Origin: Podocnemis expansa
Lineage: Eukaryota; Chordata; Testudines; Podocnemididae
DNA: 64,000 bases
NCBI GenBank assembly: GCA_007922195.1
Contig: ML681990.1
Location: forward strand, 42,554,411 to 42,618,410
Direction of reading: 5' to 3'
In this document: positions 22,881 through 32,760 of the stretch, one piece after another
How the letters are laid out: the number at the start of each line of letters is the position of its first letter
How positions within the stretch are numbered: position 1 is the first letter of the stretch
The notes under the pieces: generated by a model
What the model was told of the DNA's origin: nothing
Seen by the model: only the letters and a program-made list of their open reading frames with translations
The model's database searches: none
Translations under genes and position numbers: made by a program

Positions 22881-25800
22881 CCAATGTATTTACAGCTTCT
22901 ACCACCAATAAAAAACAAAACAAAACAAACAAACCTCTTACTTGTAAAATACAGTGAATTTCTTGGGGAAAAAAGAAAATTAAAATTGTTTTAAACAGAC
23001 TTGTCAGAATAGTTTTTTAACATAATTTCCATCAATAAATGTTTATTTTAAAGCCTTTTTCTGATTTTATCAATTTAAATTTCCTCATATGTGAGCAACA
23101 GGGGTAGCAGTCAACTCATTATTTAATGACAGTAGATGTTGAAATTCAAAAAGTTAAAACTCTATAAAGAGCATATATTGAATCAAATTCTTTCAAGTTC
23201 TCAAACAGTATTTTTCTCAGGTTGCCTATTCTTCATTTTTCATCCGTGTGTGTATATTGTGCAACTGATGTTTACCAACATTAGCTGATCAAAATCAAAT
23301 CCTTCCAAACCTGATTATAAAAGTTTCCTGTACAACTATTTTTTGTCTTCCTTATTCTAGCTCTTTGTTGCACATCAGAGCCACTGCAAGTGGGGGGGGG
23401 GGATGACATTTATTAAAACTACAGTTCAGGCAAAGAAAGATACCTAAAACATACACCACCAATTATTATTTGCTGTAAAGATCAATTGGATCATGTACCA
23501 CATAGGAAAAGCAACAGATGGCAAAGTCTGGGACAGTACAACAACGAAACCGAGTTAAAAAAAAAAAAATCCCTTTACATTGTATCCCCCTCTACTCCCT
23601 CTAATTCAAACTTAGGAATATTACAAGTATTCTAGAAGCACTACAGCATCTTAAAGTACACAATGGAATTTATCTTATAAAAATTACATGAGAAAAATAA
23701 GAGCCTTAATGTTTTAAGATGTTAAGCATCGCTTGAATTCTTTTTTACACTAACAAAAACCATCTAACAAGTTCTGTAACACCAACCCAATGCTGAGAAC
23801 ACACAGCAGTGTCCCTCAAAATTGTAATAAGACACACAGCCACACAAAGCACCAGGAATCTAGTACTTCTAACCAATGACAAGTATATTTCAAGTACAGA
23901 TGGTAAAGGCAAGTTGAAAAGGAAAATATGAAATGTGACCTGAGAGTTTTAGATTTCAGGGGAAAAGCCAAGCCCATCTCTAAGGTGTAGAAAAGTTCCA
24001 TCTCCAGAATTACCTATTAACAAATATTGAATATCCCACCACCTCCTACTTCATTTTCTTAAAATTACAAAGTCAAATGACATGTACTATTTGTTTAGCA
24101 CATAGCTATCACCAAGCAAGCTACTTCAACAGACAGGGAAGCAGAAACCTGAGAGACAAAAGTGAAAGAGCAGGTCAACTAGTTGGTCTCCTTTCTTAAA
24201 CATGAAGCGCCTTTTAATTAAAGAGGATTGATTTACACAATAGGCTCTGACAAAGATACGGCTATACTGGCATTAGGTACATGACCAGCTCAGTTACCAT
24301 GGGGAAGAAAGATTGTACTATACAATGAAATACACACACTGCTAAGTCATTTTCTCTTCACCAAATTATATGTAGTCATCAAGAACATAAAATCCTGATA
24401 GCATTTAGCGTGAAGACATCTTGTATGATCCAATTTTTTTTTTCTGCCTCTGATTCTGGTGGAGAAACAACACAATGGAGATCCATCAGGACTCCTAACT
24501 GAACTAGCAGCTCTAGCACTGAATGAAACTAAAGGGTTTACACATTGCTGTCAGAGTCCACTGACCTCAGAAGCACTTTTGTGCTACACAATGCCATATA
24601 AAAGGAGTGCTAAGCAAATGGCCAAGAGTCTCTGGTCTAGGCCAATTTTTCTCAACTTTTACTGGGCCAGGGAATAGTTAAAGGTATTAATTACCTCACA
24701 TGGAACACCTGATGAAAATATTCTTGACAAAGCCAGTAACAGTAGCAGGAGATTTTAAATGCCTCAGTTACAGCAAAGCTTCCAGGAATGCATTAACATT
24801 CATCACCAAGCACCTGGAAGCTTCGCTGTGGCTAAGGCATTAAACTGCTCCTTCCCTTCCCCATTCAGTTCCCCCAACAGGTCACAGATCACCTGCACTG
24901 CATCCGAGAAGCACCAGCATTCCACGAAACACAGGCTGAGAAACACAAGAGGAGCAGCACCGTGCCCAGTTCATCAGTGGCATATCAAGAATTAAGTTAA
25001 CATGAGAGATGAATTTGACCCTTTGGTAAGAAAGCCACAAAAATCACAATGACCAGCTTTGACACAGCACTGTGATACAGCACTTTAAAATCCTACATTG
25101 AGATGAAAAGCACAGCATGATCTCAAAAAATGAACATGTTGTGGATATCCAGGACTCTACTCACTGAGGGAAAACTGAACCTACCTGAATCTTGATGATT
25201 TGTGAACCAAAGACTGTAAACTGTTCAGGCAGAATAGAGAACAAATCTAGCTACCCACATAAGAAACCCATATCTCAACAAACCTGAGCCTGAATGCTAC
25301 AGAAGCCCAAATCCAATTATTGGATCCTCCAGGATCTTTCCTATTTTGGCCCTCTCCACCCATATTATATTACATGAATCAAACACGGGTGCTCCTATGC
25401 CACCAAAAAAGCTCAGACCCCAAGGTATCAAAGCTCATGAACTTAGCCAAAACCTGGATCTTGCTGGATGTTGGCAGCTTTGGACCCCACCCTGTACAGC
25501 CTAAATAAAAACTATTGTCACTACATTAGAAAAAAATCTATACCCTTATGTATCTCAGCCCATTAGCACTGGAGAAACAAAATCTGATATCCAGATGACG
25601 ATAATTTTTAAACTCCAGTCCCGTCCCCCCCATTCTATTCTCTGAACAAAACAAAAATGGCAAGTCTGAGTGGACTTAAAATAATACAGACCTTTTTGCA
25701 AACTGACAACAGCAACACATTGTTTTTTAGCTAAGTCTCTCTTAAAATCCCAACATTCTACCAGCTAAAAAGAAACGCAATTCTAATTCAGTGAAAAAAT

Positions 25801-26037
25801 CCACAAACTGCTCACAAGCACTGCAAAGGCACAGATGGGTCCAGAGCCTCTTGAAGCCTACAGTTTTTCAACCTCAAGCTACCAATTCCAATTAGACGGA
25901 GCAGCAACCTTCCTAACTCAAACTGAGAAATCCACACTCCAGCACCTCCTACTACAAGGGCAATGCAAGAAACACATCTGGCACTTGGATCCTGCCAGAT
26001 CCAGCCAATTTTTGTCCATAAACCCCTGAGTTCTACC
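22881..26037. other. Intronic stretch without a gene
   Basis: Three kilobases upstream of the JMY exon boundary with no recognised coding exon. It contains a poly-G run (23391-23401), a partial hAT end near 24637 and a long hairpin at 24760-24839. Confidence 0.4.
24760..24839. repeat. Imperfect 27-bp stem-loop
   Basis: Left arm 24760-24786 and right arm 24813-24839 pair at about 22 of 27 positions around a 26-nt loop. Both arms contain GAAGCTT or AAGCTTC near the loop. Confidence 0.7.
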
Positions 26038-26045
26038 CTTTAGAG

Positions 26046-26237
26046 CAGGGGTCTCAAACTCAAATCACCACAAGGGCCGCATGAGAATTAGTAGGTTAGT
26101 CTGAAAGCCACGCCACCAAAGTCTTTTCATACAATGAAACTGCAAAAATCGGTAATGCTAGTGTCATTGCCAGCCACAGGAAATACCTGTAGGGGCCGCA
26201 TGCGGCCCACGGGCCACGTGTTTGTTTGAGCCCCTTC
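26046..26237. mobile_element. hAT-type MITE with perfect 8-bp duplication
   Basis: Left end CAGGGGTCTCAAACTC, right end GTTTGAGCCCCTTC, flanked on both sides by CTTTAGAG (26038-26045 and 26238-26245). 192 bp, non-coding, with a GCGGCCC-rich right half. Confidence 0.85.
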
Positions 26238-26261
26238 CTTTAGAGTATGGTTGCTCTTTCA

Positions 26262-26462
26262 GGACTTCAAACAAGTTTGCTGTTACTCTATGATCTGATC
26301 CTATGTTTTACACCCCCCCTGCATTTAGTTCCATTCCTTTCTGTAAGTTCACCAATCTTTGAAGCATCTGAGGAAGGGGGATCTTCTCCCACAAAAGCTC
26401 ATGCAAAAAATAAATCTGTTAGTCTTAAAGTGCCAGACAACTCCTTGTTGTTTTTTCTCCGA
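26262..26462 (-). repeat. Short Penelope-tail/SINE-like repeat
   Basis: Runs from TTTGCTGTTACTCTATGATC to GTTAGTCTTAAAGTGCC and ACTCCTTG. It extends as far as the part shared with the Penelope 3' region. Confidence 0.75.
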
Positions 26463-26751
26463 AAAAATAAGCACTTGAAACAGTCTAAATAGGGACCTGG
26501 AAGCAGCTAGACCTAGCCCATTTTCTCCAGCCCACTTCCACCCCCAAAGTTTTACCTTTCAGGCTAGACAGGAAAAGGAGCTTTCCTTTCTACACTTTGT
26601 TTTTTTAGCTAACTTGTATCATGGAGGTGAACGAGGGGGCGGCGAAGAGAGCGGGACGGGGCAGCAGCAGCAGCCCAGAAGCGTTACAGAGAGAGTGGCA
26701 CGAAAGGGGAAAAAGGCGATGACTTGCGGCGGGCTCCGAGTGGCCCCGGGA

Positions 26752-26757
26752 CCTCAC
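26752..26757 (-). other. JMY: JMY exon 1 splice donor
   Basis: On the minus strand the last codons CGC-ATC-CAG-GAG are followed by GTGAGG, a strong donor. The open frame past this point turns into unrelated Ser/Leu-rich residues, which supports the boundary. Confidence 0.9.
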
Positions 26758-27573
26758 CTCCTGGATGCGTTTGCGGGCCCGCTGCAGCACTTCTTCGTAG
26801 CCCTTCTGCCGGAGCTCACTCAGGCTCTCGTAGTACTCTTCGGGGTCGTCCGTCTCGGTGAAAAGCACCTGGGAGAGGATCTTCCACCCGCAGGTATCCA
26901 GGCTGTGGCCCAGGTAAACCTGCAACTGGTAGCAGAGCTCATCCATCTCCTGCTCGGACAGCGGCGGGGCGCCGAAGAGCACCGTCCACATACCCGAGGG
27001 CTCCTCGGGGAAGACGGGCAGGCAGGGCTCCAGCTCCGAGTTCACCGAGCACAGCTGCTGGTGCACGGCCCGCAAGTCCTGGAAGGAGAAGAGGCCGGCC
27101 CAGCTGCACTCCTCCCCCGGGGAGTCGCCGTCCGCGCCCGCCTCGGAGCCCGACGAGAGCAGCGGGGACCCGGCCTCCTCCTTCCCCAGCTCCAGCACCT
27201 CCACCTCCTCCGCCGCAGCGCGCGGAGGCCGCCGCCCCGGACTGGCCCTCGGCCGCAGCGGGCTCTTCAGCGGCGCCTCCGCTCCAGCGGCGGCGCCCTT
27301 CTCCGGGCCGCGCGGCTGCGAGGCGCTCCTGGCCGGGCCGCCGTCGGCCGGGGTCCGCCGGCCGGGGGCCCTGTGCTCCGGGCCGCGCAGCTCCCGCGAG
27401 CCGCTGCGCTGCCGCTGCGCCGTGCGGTTGTGGCAGGTGATGGCGAACTTGCCCTCGATCTCGTTCCAGGCCACGATGAAGGCGAATTTGTGCTTCTCCC
27501 GCTCGAGGAAGGCGTGAGGCCTCACCGCCACCCAGTCCGCCTCCAGCGTCTCCTCCAGCGCGAAGGCGGACAT
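26758..27573 (-). CDS. JMY: Junction-mediating and regulatory protein, exon 1 (272 codons)
   Basis: JMY nucleates and branches actin filaments through C-terminal WH2 and Arp2/3-binding parts and acts as a p300/p53 cofactor in the nucleus. This exon gives the N-terminal region only. Residues 1-61 (MSAFALEETLEADWVAVRPH onward, with FIVAWNEIEGKFAITCHNRT) are almost identical to known JMY proteins. Residues 62-153 are a poorly conserved Arg/Pro/Ala-rich linker ending in EEVEVLELGKEE and a Ser/acidic patch. Residues 156-272 (ECSWAGLFSFQDLRAVHQQL through DPEEYYESLSELRQKGYEEV) are the conserved WHAMM/JMY N-terminal domain, ending in a helix that leads to the coiled coil of exon 2. The start at 27573 is chosen because conserved sequence begins there; the open frame extends 78 codons upstream but is only Arg/Ala-rich CpG-island translation. 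The linker appears shorter than in mammals. The frame is intact. Confidence 0.95.
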
Positions 27574-27954
27574 GGTGCCCCGCGACGCGCCGGCTCGCCC
27601 CTCACCGGCCGCCTTCAGCCATCTTAGCCGAGAAAGATGCGCCGGCGCCCGAGCGGGGGGCGGAGGAAACCGGCGCGCGCGCGCGAGCGAGCGAGCTCGG
27701 CCGCGGCTGCCCAGCGCGCGCGACACTGACTTTAGCCGGCCCCGCCCCCGCCGCCGTGGTAACGTCCCGCGCCGCGCGGCCCCACCGAGCCGGAGCGCGG
27801 CAGACAATGCCGTCCCCGCAGGTACTTGGCGGTCACGTGGCCGGGAGCGGGCTCTGTTTACAAGCGCCGGCGCGGCAGCGTCTCGAGCTCACGCCGCCCG
27901 GCTCCCCCGGGCTGCTCGCTGGCCCCGCCCCCTCCGCCGCCGAGCATGCTCCTG

Positions 27955-27962
27955 TGACGTCA
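27955..27962. promoter_or_regulatory. Full CRE palindrome
   Basis: TGACGTCA, the consensus CREB/ATF site, within the CpG island about 380 bp upstream of the JMY start codon. Confidence 0.7.
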
Positions 27963-27985
27963 CCTCCCCACACAGCGTCCCCGGA

Positions 27986-27990
27986 CCAAT
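27986..27990 (+). promoter_or_regulatory. CCAAT box between the two CREs
   Basis: GGACCAATGAG fits the NF-Y consensus and lies midway between the two TGACGTCA sites. Confidence 0.55.
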
Positions 27991-28007
27991 GAGTGCGACA
28001 GCGCCGC

Positions 28008-28015
28008 TGACGTCA
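28008..28015. promoter_or_regulatory. Second full CRE palindrome
   Basis: A second perfect TGACGTCA, 53 bp from the first. Confidence 0.7.
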
Positions 28016-28042
28016 CGTTCCGCCCAGGGGCGCGAGCAGCCG

Positions 28043-28054
28043 CCGCACGTGCGG
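28043..28054. promoter_or_regulatory. E-box palindrome
   Basis: CCGCACGTGCGG, a 12-bp perfect palindrome with a CACGTG core (USF/MYC type). Another CACGTG lies near 27834. Confidence 0.5.
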
Positions 28055-28112
28055 CGCGCAGAGTCGCTGGGAGGGCGGGGGAAGGAGTCGGCTGGTCAGG
28101 GGAGCGGGCGGG

Positions 28113-28121
28113 GCATGCGCA
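28113..28121 (+). promoter_or_regulatory. NRF1-type site
   Basis: GCATGCGCA with flanking G-rich sequence fits one and a half NRF1 half-sites, common in CpG-island promoters. Confidence 0.5.
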
Positions 28122-28290
28122 GTGGGAGGAAAACAAAAGACAAGCGGCAGCTGGGGGAGTGACCGGCCTGTGCCGGCCGGGCCCTTCACGTGTCCCGCCT
28201 GGGGGATGTAACCGGAGCCCCGAGCCGCACCGCCGGGAATGCGCCATAAATCGGGCTGCTGCCTCCGGTAGGCTTCAAGCGTCCAAGCGC

Positions 28291-28699
28291 CGCCAGCTCT
28301 GGCCTAATGGGGGCAAGTCTCGGGAAGCGGAGGCGGGATCAGCGCCCTTCTTCCATCTCTGGGGCAGCTCCGCTTTCACCTTTCCAGGTGGCTGGATCTC
28401 CCGGTGCCTCGGGCACATGGTTTTGCGTCTCTTCCACTTCTTGGCACATTAACGCATCTTTCGTCGTCACAAATCGGGAATCCCAAAACTTCGTCAAGGG
28501 ACTCTTCCTTCCCTTCAATTAGTTACTTCTCCCTGCATGAGGCAAGGGGCGCTCAATGGGACATGAAGACTTGAAAGAGAAACAGCTGACATTCAAATAA
28601 TATGCAGATTAGATTCTGTGACAGCAGGGCTGGATCCTGACTATGGATTCTTTTCACATAATAACAGGTCATTTGACTTCACCCTCCTTTTGTGTGCTG
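28291..28699. other. Upstream flank, nothing seen
   Basis: Transition from CpG island to AT-rich DNA; no gene or repeat recognised. Confidence 0.4.
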
Positions 28700-28905
28700 T
28701 TTCCTAGAGTTTGAGTCCTTACAATGCTCTCATCTGCTGTTGCAGTATGATCTGATCCCATGTCTTTCACTCCCCTGCATTTATTCTCATCCCATTCTGT
28801 AAGTTCTCCCTCTTCAAAGTATCTGACAAAGTGGAATTTTCTCCCGTGAAAGCTCATGCGATAAACAAATCTGTTAGTTTTTAATTGCCACAAGACTCCA
28901 TCCTG
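28700..28905 (-). repeat. Short Penelope-tail/SINE-like repeat
   Basis: GAGTCCTTACAATGCTCTCA through CATCCCATTCTGTAAGTTC to AGCTCATGCGATAAACAAAT and GCCACAAGACTCC. A longer copy that reaches the Penelope 3' non-coding part. Confidence 0.75.
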
Positions 28906-29202
28906 CTGTGTCACTTTCTCCTCCCTTGTCCTAATTCTCACACAGTGATTTCCTTAACACCTGCTCTGCACACCCCCTGAATTTCCCAACACCCCCCTGT
29001 TTATCAGCTAGTAACCCTGTTATACCAAATTAGAGAGTAGACTAACACACCTCCAAATTTACCCTACTCCCACCCCATTTCAAGTACTGGGAAGAATACT
29101 GTGTCACAATTCCTTTCATTTCCCAAATTGCTTCCCTCATTTTCAGAAAGGACACACCTAAAATGTAGCTTTCAGTTTCAGTCACCAAGCCCAGAAGTTC
29201 CC

Positions 29203-29303
29203 AATTTTCAAGCATCTGGGGGAGTGGGATTTTTCTCCTACGAAAGCTCATGAAGTAAACAAACCTTTAAAAGTGGCACCAGACTCCTTGTTTGTTTGGC
29301 AAG
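29203..29303 (-). repeat. Short Penelope-tail/SINE-like repeat
   Basis: AAGCATCTGGGGGAGTGGG through CGAAAGCTCATGAAGTAAAC to CACCAGACTCCTTGTTTGTT. Confidence 0.7.
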
Positions 29304-31135
29304 GTCAGAAAGGATTTAATTGGGACTGAAGGACTTGAAGTTGCATGCTGCAATAATGAAGCCATATTCATGAATGGTGAGTGCAGTTTGCCTGGAATGT
29401 TGTATTCTTTACATGCCCCAAATTCATTCTTTCCTGAAGAAATGGGAAAGGGTGGGTGTTCTGGGTGAGTTATTTTATTTGCTTATACGTCCTTGTGATA
29501 CCTGAAGTTAAAAACAAACAGCTGTTAACAGTGACTGAAACAAATAAAGCCTCCCCCCTAGTTGCTAGTAATCCCTCCCATCTTTCTGACTAGAGATTGA
29601 ATAAATCTGTCTTGCATGACATACTAAAATCATCAAACTGAGGTGTTGGAATACTTCAAAAGGATGATCTCCACAGTCAAGGGACCTCCACCAAGAAGGC
29701 TCACTGTCACCCTGCCTCCAGGAGTTCATGCCTGTGAATATATAGCAAAACCATTTTGATAGATTGCCACCTTTGTGATGAGATTTGGGGCAAAAGAAAT
29801 CTCTAAGGTCTTTCCATGCTCCAGAGACCAAGCTAAGTCAAGTCTTTGGTGGTTTTATGGATGATATCTAGCTGTAAACTGAGAGCACTAAGGTATCACA
29901 ATTATGTGTTGATATTTGCCTATCTGTCTAAAGGTGGGTATTTGCATCGACTGAAGCTTTAAGTGGTCTTCAGAAGTAACTCCAGCTACAGTATAAACTA
30001 TATCCATACTGGACTATTACACTGTAAGGCCCACATCAGAAGGGGGATAACTAGTGACCTATAGTTCTGCTTCTCTTTCATCTGACTGCCTGCCTGCTCT
30101 TGACTCTCAGTTCCTTAGTATAAGACTGGCTGAAATCTCCCTACCTTTCAAAAATTTCTAGCACTGAAAATTCACAATCAGTCTGAAACCAACTGCCTAC
30201 AGCCATGGTGCCTTTAGGCTGTGCCATTTCATTTCCTGGATGAGTGGGAAACAGAATTCTCCATAAATACTAAAAGTAACAATAATAATGCAGGCCCCTA
30301 AATATTTATGTGATAATGCTAGACAGCCAGAGAAAAAGCAGTCATTGAAAAATGTTACCTCCTCTTCAGATCTAGAAAGAGGTATGTGAGTAAGAATCCT
30401 TTCTCAAACAAGATTGTCAGAGAAGTAGAATAAGTAAAATGATCCCTAAGAGTCTTTAAAAAAAAATTCCTGTTTTTGGAAACTTCTGCATTTGAGGAGA
30501 GCCTCTGGAAACCCGAATGTTTTACAAACATGGAGGAACAAAGATACTATACAAAGCTTTTTCATATACCCTGGAAAATTGTGGGGAACTCTTGAATGCC
30601 AAAACTTAGAGCTGATGGGAGAGGCAAGTGCAATGTTAGCTCAGTGGCAAAGAGCTGGAGACAGGACCGTTTGTATGATCCTTCGGCTGAGAATGATGCA
30701 ACTTTTGTATTCTAAAGCAGGTATACAGGAGGAAATGAATTTGTTTGCATTAGACCAGGTACATGCAGAGTGGCCTGGAGAATTTGATTATATCAAATAT
30801 ATAAGCTGGCAAGGAAGAACATCATCTCAGAGAAAAACCAGTTCAAAAAGGTGAGTAGTCTAATAAAAGATAACCTACATTATAGGTAGAAGTTAAATGT
30901 CAAAGAAATAAAAGAGCTATGAATCAAACATAGCTTCCAAAAAATGTCAGTGTGTAGTACATACCAGTAAATACATCCAGTCTTTCTACTAGTATTAAGG
31001 ACAACAAAACTGTGAAATCTACTATGATTCCTGATGAATATAGTGCTGAGGACTTGCACAGAGAGGGATGTACTCCGCCCCCATAAATAAATAAATAAAT
31101 AAATTCAAGATTGGCCCCAAAGGCCATACCGAGGG
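29304..31135. other. No gene seen
   Basis: AT-rich intergenic DNA. A 120-codon frame at 30492-30854 has no recognisable features and is likely chance. An (AAAT)n run lies at 31083-31104. Confidence 0.4.
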
Positions 31136-31139
31136 TCTG

Positions 31140-31385
31140 TTATATTGTATCCAACCATCTACTGTAGCTAAAAGAATTTATGCTGATCAATACTGTCTCA
31201 TTGTTCCCTTATGTACTCTGCTGGTCTCATTGTTTCCATCTGTTGACTCTTGTTTTATACTTAGATTGTAAGCTCTTGTTGGCAGGGACTATCCTGCATT
31301 TGTAGAGCATGTAGCAGAGTGGGGTCTTGGTTCCTGACTGGAGCAGGAATTATGATGCTATGATAATACAAATAATTAATAATCC
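31140..31385 (+). mobile_element. Old dispersed amniote repeat (MIR/LINE-tail-like)
   Basis: The block TTAGATTGTAAGCTCTTGTT, GGCAGGGACTATCCTGCATT, then GTGGGGTCTTGGTTCCTGAC and GATAATACAAATAATTAAT has the layout of an ancient reptile SINE/LINE 3' repeat. Confidence 0.45.
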
Positions 31386-32308
31386 TCATCATCCCAAAGC
31401 CAGCTAAAGATGGCACTTTGAGCTACTGCTATTACCTATGAATCTATGAGCAATGAATAAGAACCTGAGCTGCAAGTGAGTTAGAAGATAGGTTTATTAT
31501 CTCATTGTGACTTGGGGAAATAACTTCCATGGGTTCCTCAATATGCTTTTACCTGCGCGCCAGTACCATCTACATCGTATCCAGATTGAGCCCATTCCAG
31601 CTAGTTTTCGGACAGGATCCTAATTCATCCAGGCAGTGGAAAGCAAGAAAACTGCAGAATCCAGGCTCAATGAAGAGACATAAAGTGGAGTATTATCATC
31701 ATGTTAGTATGTTAGAATGTTAGTACAGTTCAAATATTTCACAGTCTCCACCAGCAGCCTATTATACAGCAAATGGTGAACAGGGGTGGTGGCAGGTTGA
31801 AATCCCATGTGTGTGGCCTACAGGAAGATGAACATCTGCCTATCACTAATCTCTGAAACGTCCCTGAAGTGAGGAATGTGAACCACTGTACAGGATCTCA
31901 CCTACTCTTGGATAAATCATTTTCTGTCTACTAATGCCATGAGCAGCAGAAACATTCTTTAAAATGTTTGCTTAAGCATTCCTATTTCCTAATTTCTGAC
32001 TCCTACAGAAAGAAAAATGCTTAACCATAATTACATCCTCTTGAATAGAATCCAAATGTTCAGATGCTTTGAATAAGCTAGTTCTAGAGCTAAGTCTTTT
32101 AAAGAAACTCAAGTTCCATCACATTCTAAGAAGCCTAGTTTGTTGGGAGAATTTAAATAAGTTTCAAAGAATTCCAGACACATGCTGTCGTAATGTGGTT
32201 TCTGTCCATTTTGTCACATGCTATGAGTATACTGACAGTGGCAAATTCACTGCCATCAGTGCCCTTTTCTGGGTTCAATTGAGTGGTCTGTCAAGCCATG
32301 CTCAATCA
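31386..32308. other. No gene seen
   Basis: AT-rich intergenic DNA with no recognised feature. Confidence 0.4.
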
Positions 32309-32316
32309 GTCTACCA

Positions 32317-32489
32317 CAGCGGTGGCCAAAGTGCAGCTCACGGGCCGCATGCTGTTGTAATAATATACTGAAAATATATAACTATATTGTGTATAGTGCA
32401 AAAAGAACAGGTTTTGGAATTTTGCAGCCCATGCGCCTACACCAATCAGGCTCTGCAGGCCCCATGTACAACAACTTTGGGCACTCCTG
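32317..32489. mobile_element. hAT-type MITE
   Basis: Left end CAGCGGTGGCCAAAGTGC; right end read inverted CAGGAGTGCCCAAAGT. The flanking 8-mers GTCTACCA and GACTACAG match at 5 of 8. Confidence 0.6.
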
Positions 32490-32615
32490 GACTACAGCCT
32501 GACACTGTAACTCCAGCCCTGTAACTGGACTAGTGCTAAATCAACTGGACAGCATTTCCAGTCACTTTAGGGCAGCATGTAGAGGGAGATAAGTCAGAGT
32601 TAGTAAGGCTACGGG

Positions 32616-32650
32616 AGATACGCAAGGTATTTTACGTGCCTTGCGTATCT
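32616..32650. repeat. Perfect 12-bp hairpin in a MITE relic
   Basis: AGATACGCAAGG (32616-32627) pairs perfectly with CCTTGCGTATCT (32639-32650) around an 11-nt loop. The surrounding 32580-32760 resembles a foldback MITE. Confidence 0.7.
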
Positions 32651-32760
32651 TGTGTCGACAGCCTCCAAAAAGTGGGGCAGCTGTAGACTAGGGCTAAGTC
32701 TACCAGTTATGCTACTGTAGTAAGGGAGCTAGTCAATGAAATGGTGTGAAGCCCTGTCAC

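Larger units (their letters stand above)
1..26757 (-). other. JMY: JMY intron 1 (partial)
   Basis: All sequence downstream of the exon 1 donor on the minus strand. The second exon should continue the coiled-coil part of the protein, and I find no such frame, so it lies beyond position 1. At least 26.7 kb of intron is present, much of it transposon-derived. Confidence 0.75.
26740..28290. promoter_or_regulatory. JMY: CpG island with the JMY promoter
   Basis: Dense CpG from the exon through about 700 bp upstream of the start codon, in sharp contrast to AT-rich flanks. It has several GGGCGG/CCCCGCCCC boxes and a (GC)n run at 27671-27685, and no obvious TATA box. The transcription start is not determined; the 5' UTR begins somewhere above 27573. 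Open frames on the plus strand here are by-products of base composition. Confidence 0.85.

Noticed and set aside
26614..27627. 337-codon plus-strand frame opposite JMY exon 1
   Set aside because: Antisense shadow of a GC-rich exon; its residues follow from the JMY codons.
27572..28162. Plus-strand frame in the CpG island that could be a divergent gene
   Set aside because: Arg/Ala/Pro-rich CpG composition, no recognised family, no splice or conservation support.
30492..30854. 120-codon frame upstream of JMY as a small gene or exon
   Set aside because: No recognised domain, no splice-site support that I can see, and a length compatible with chance in this much sequence.
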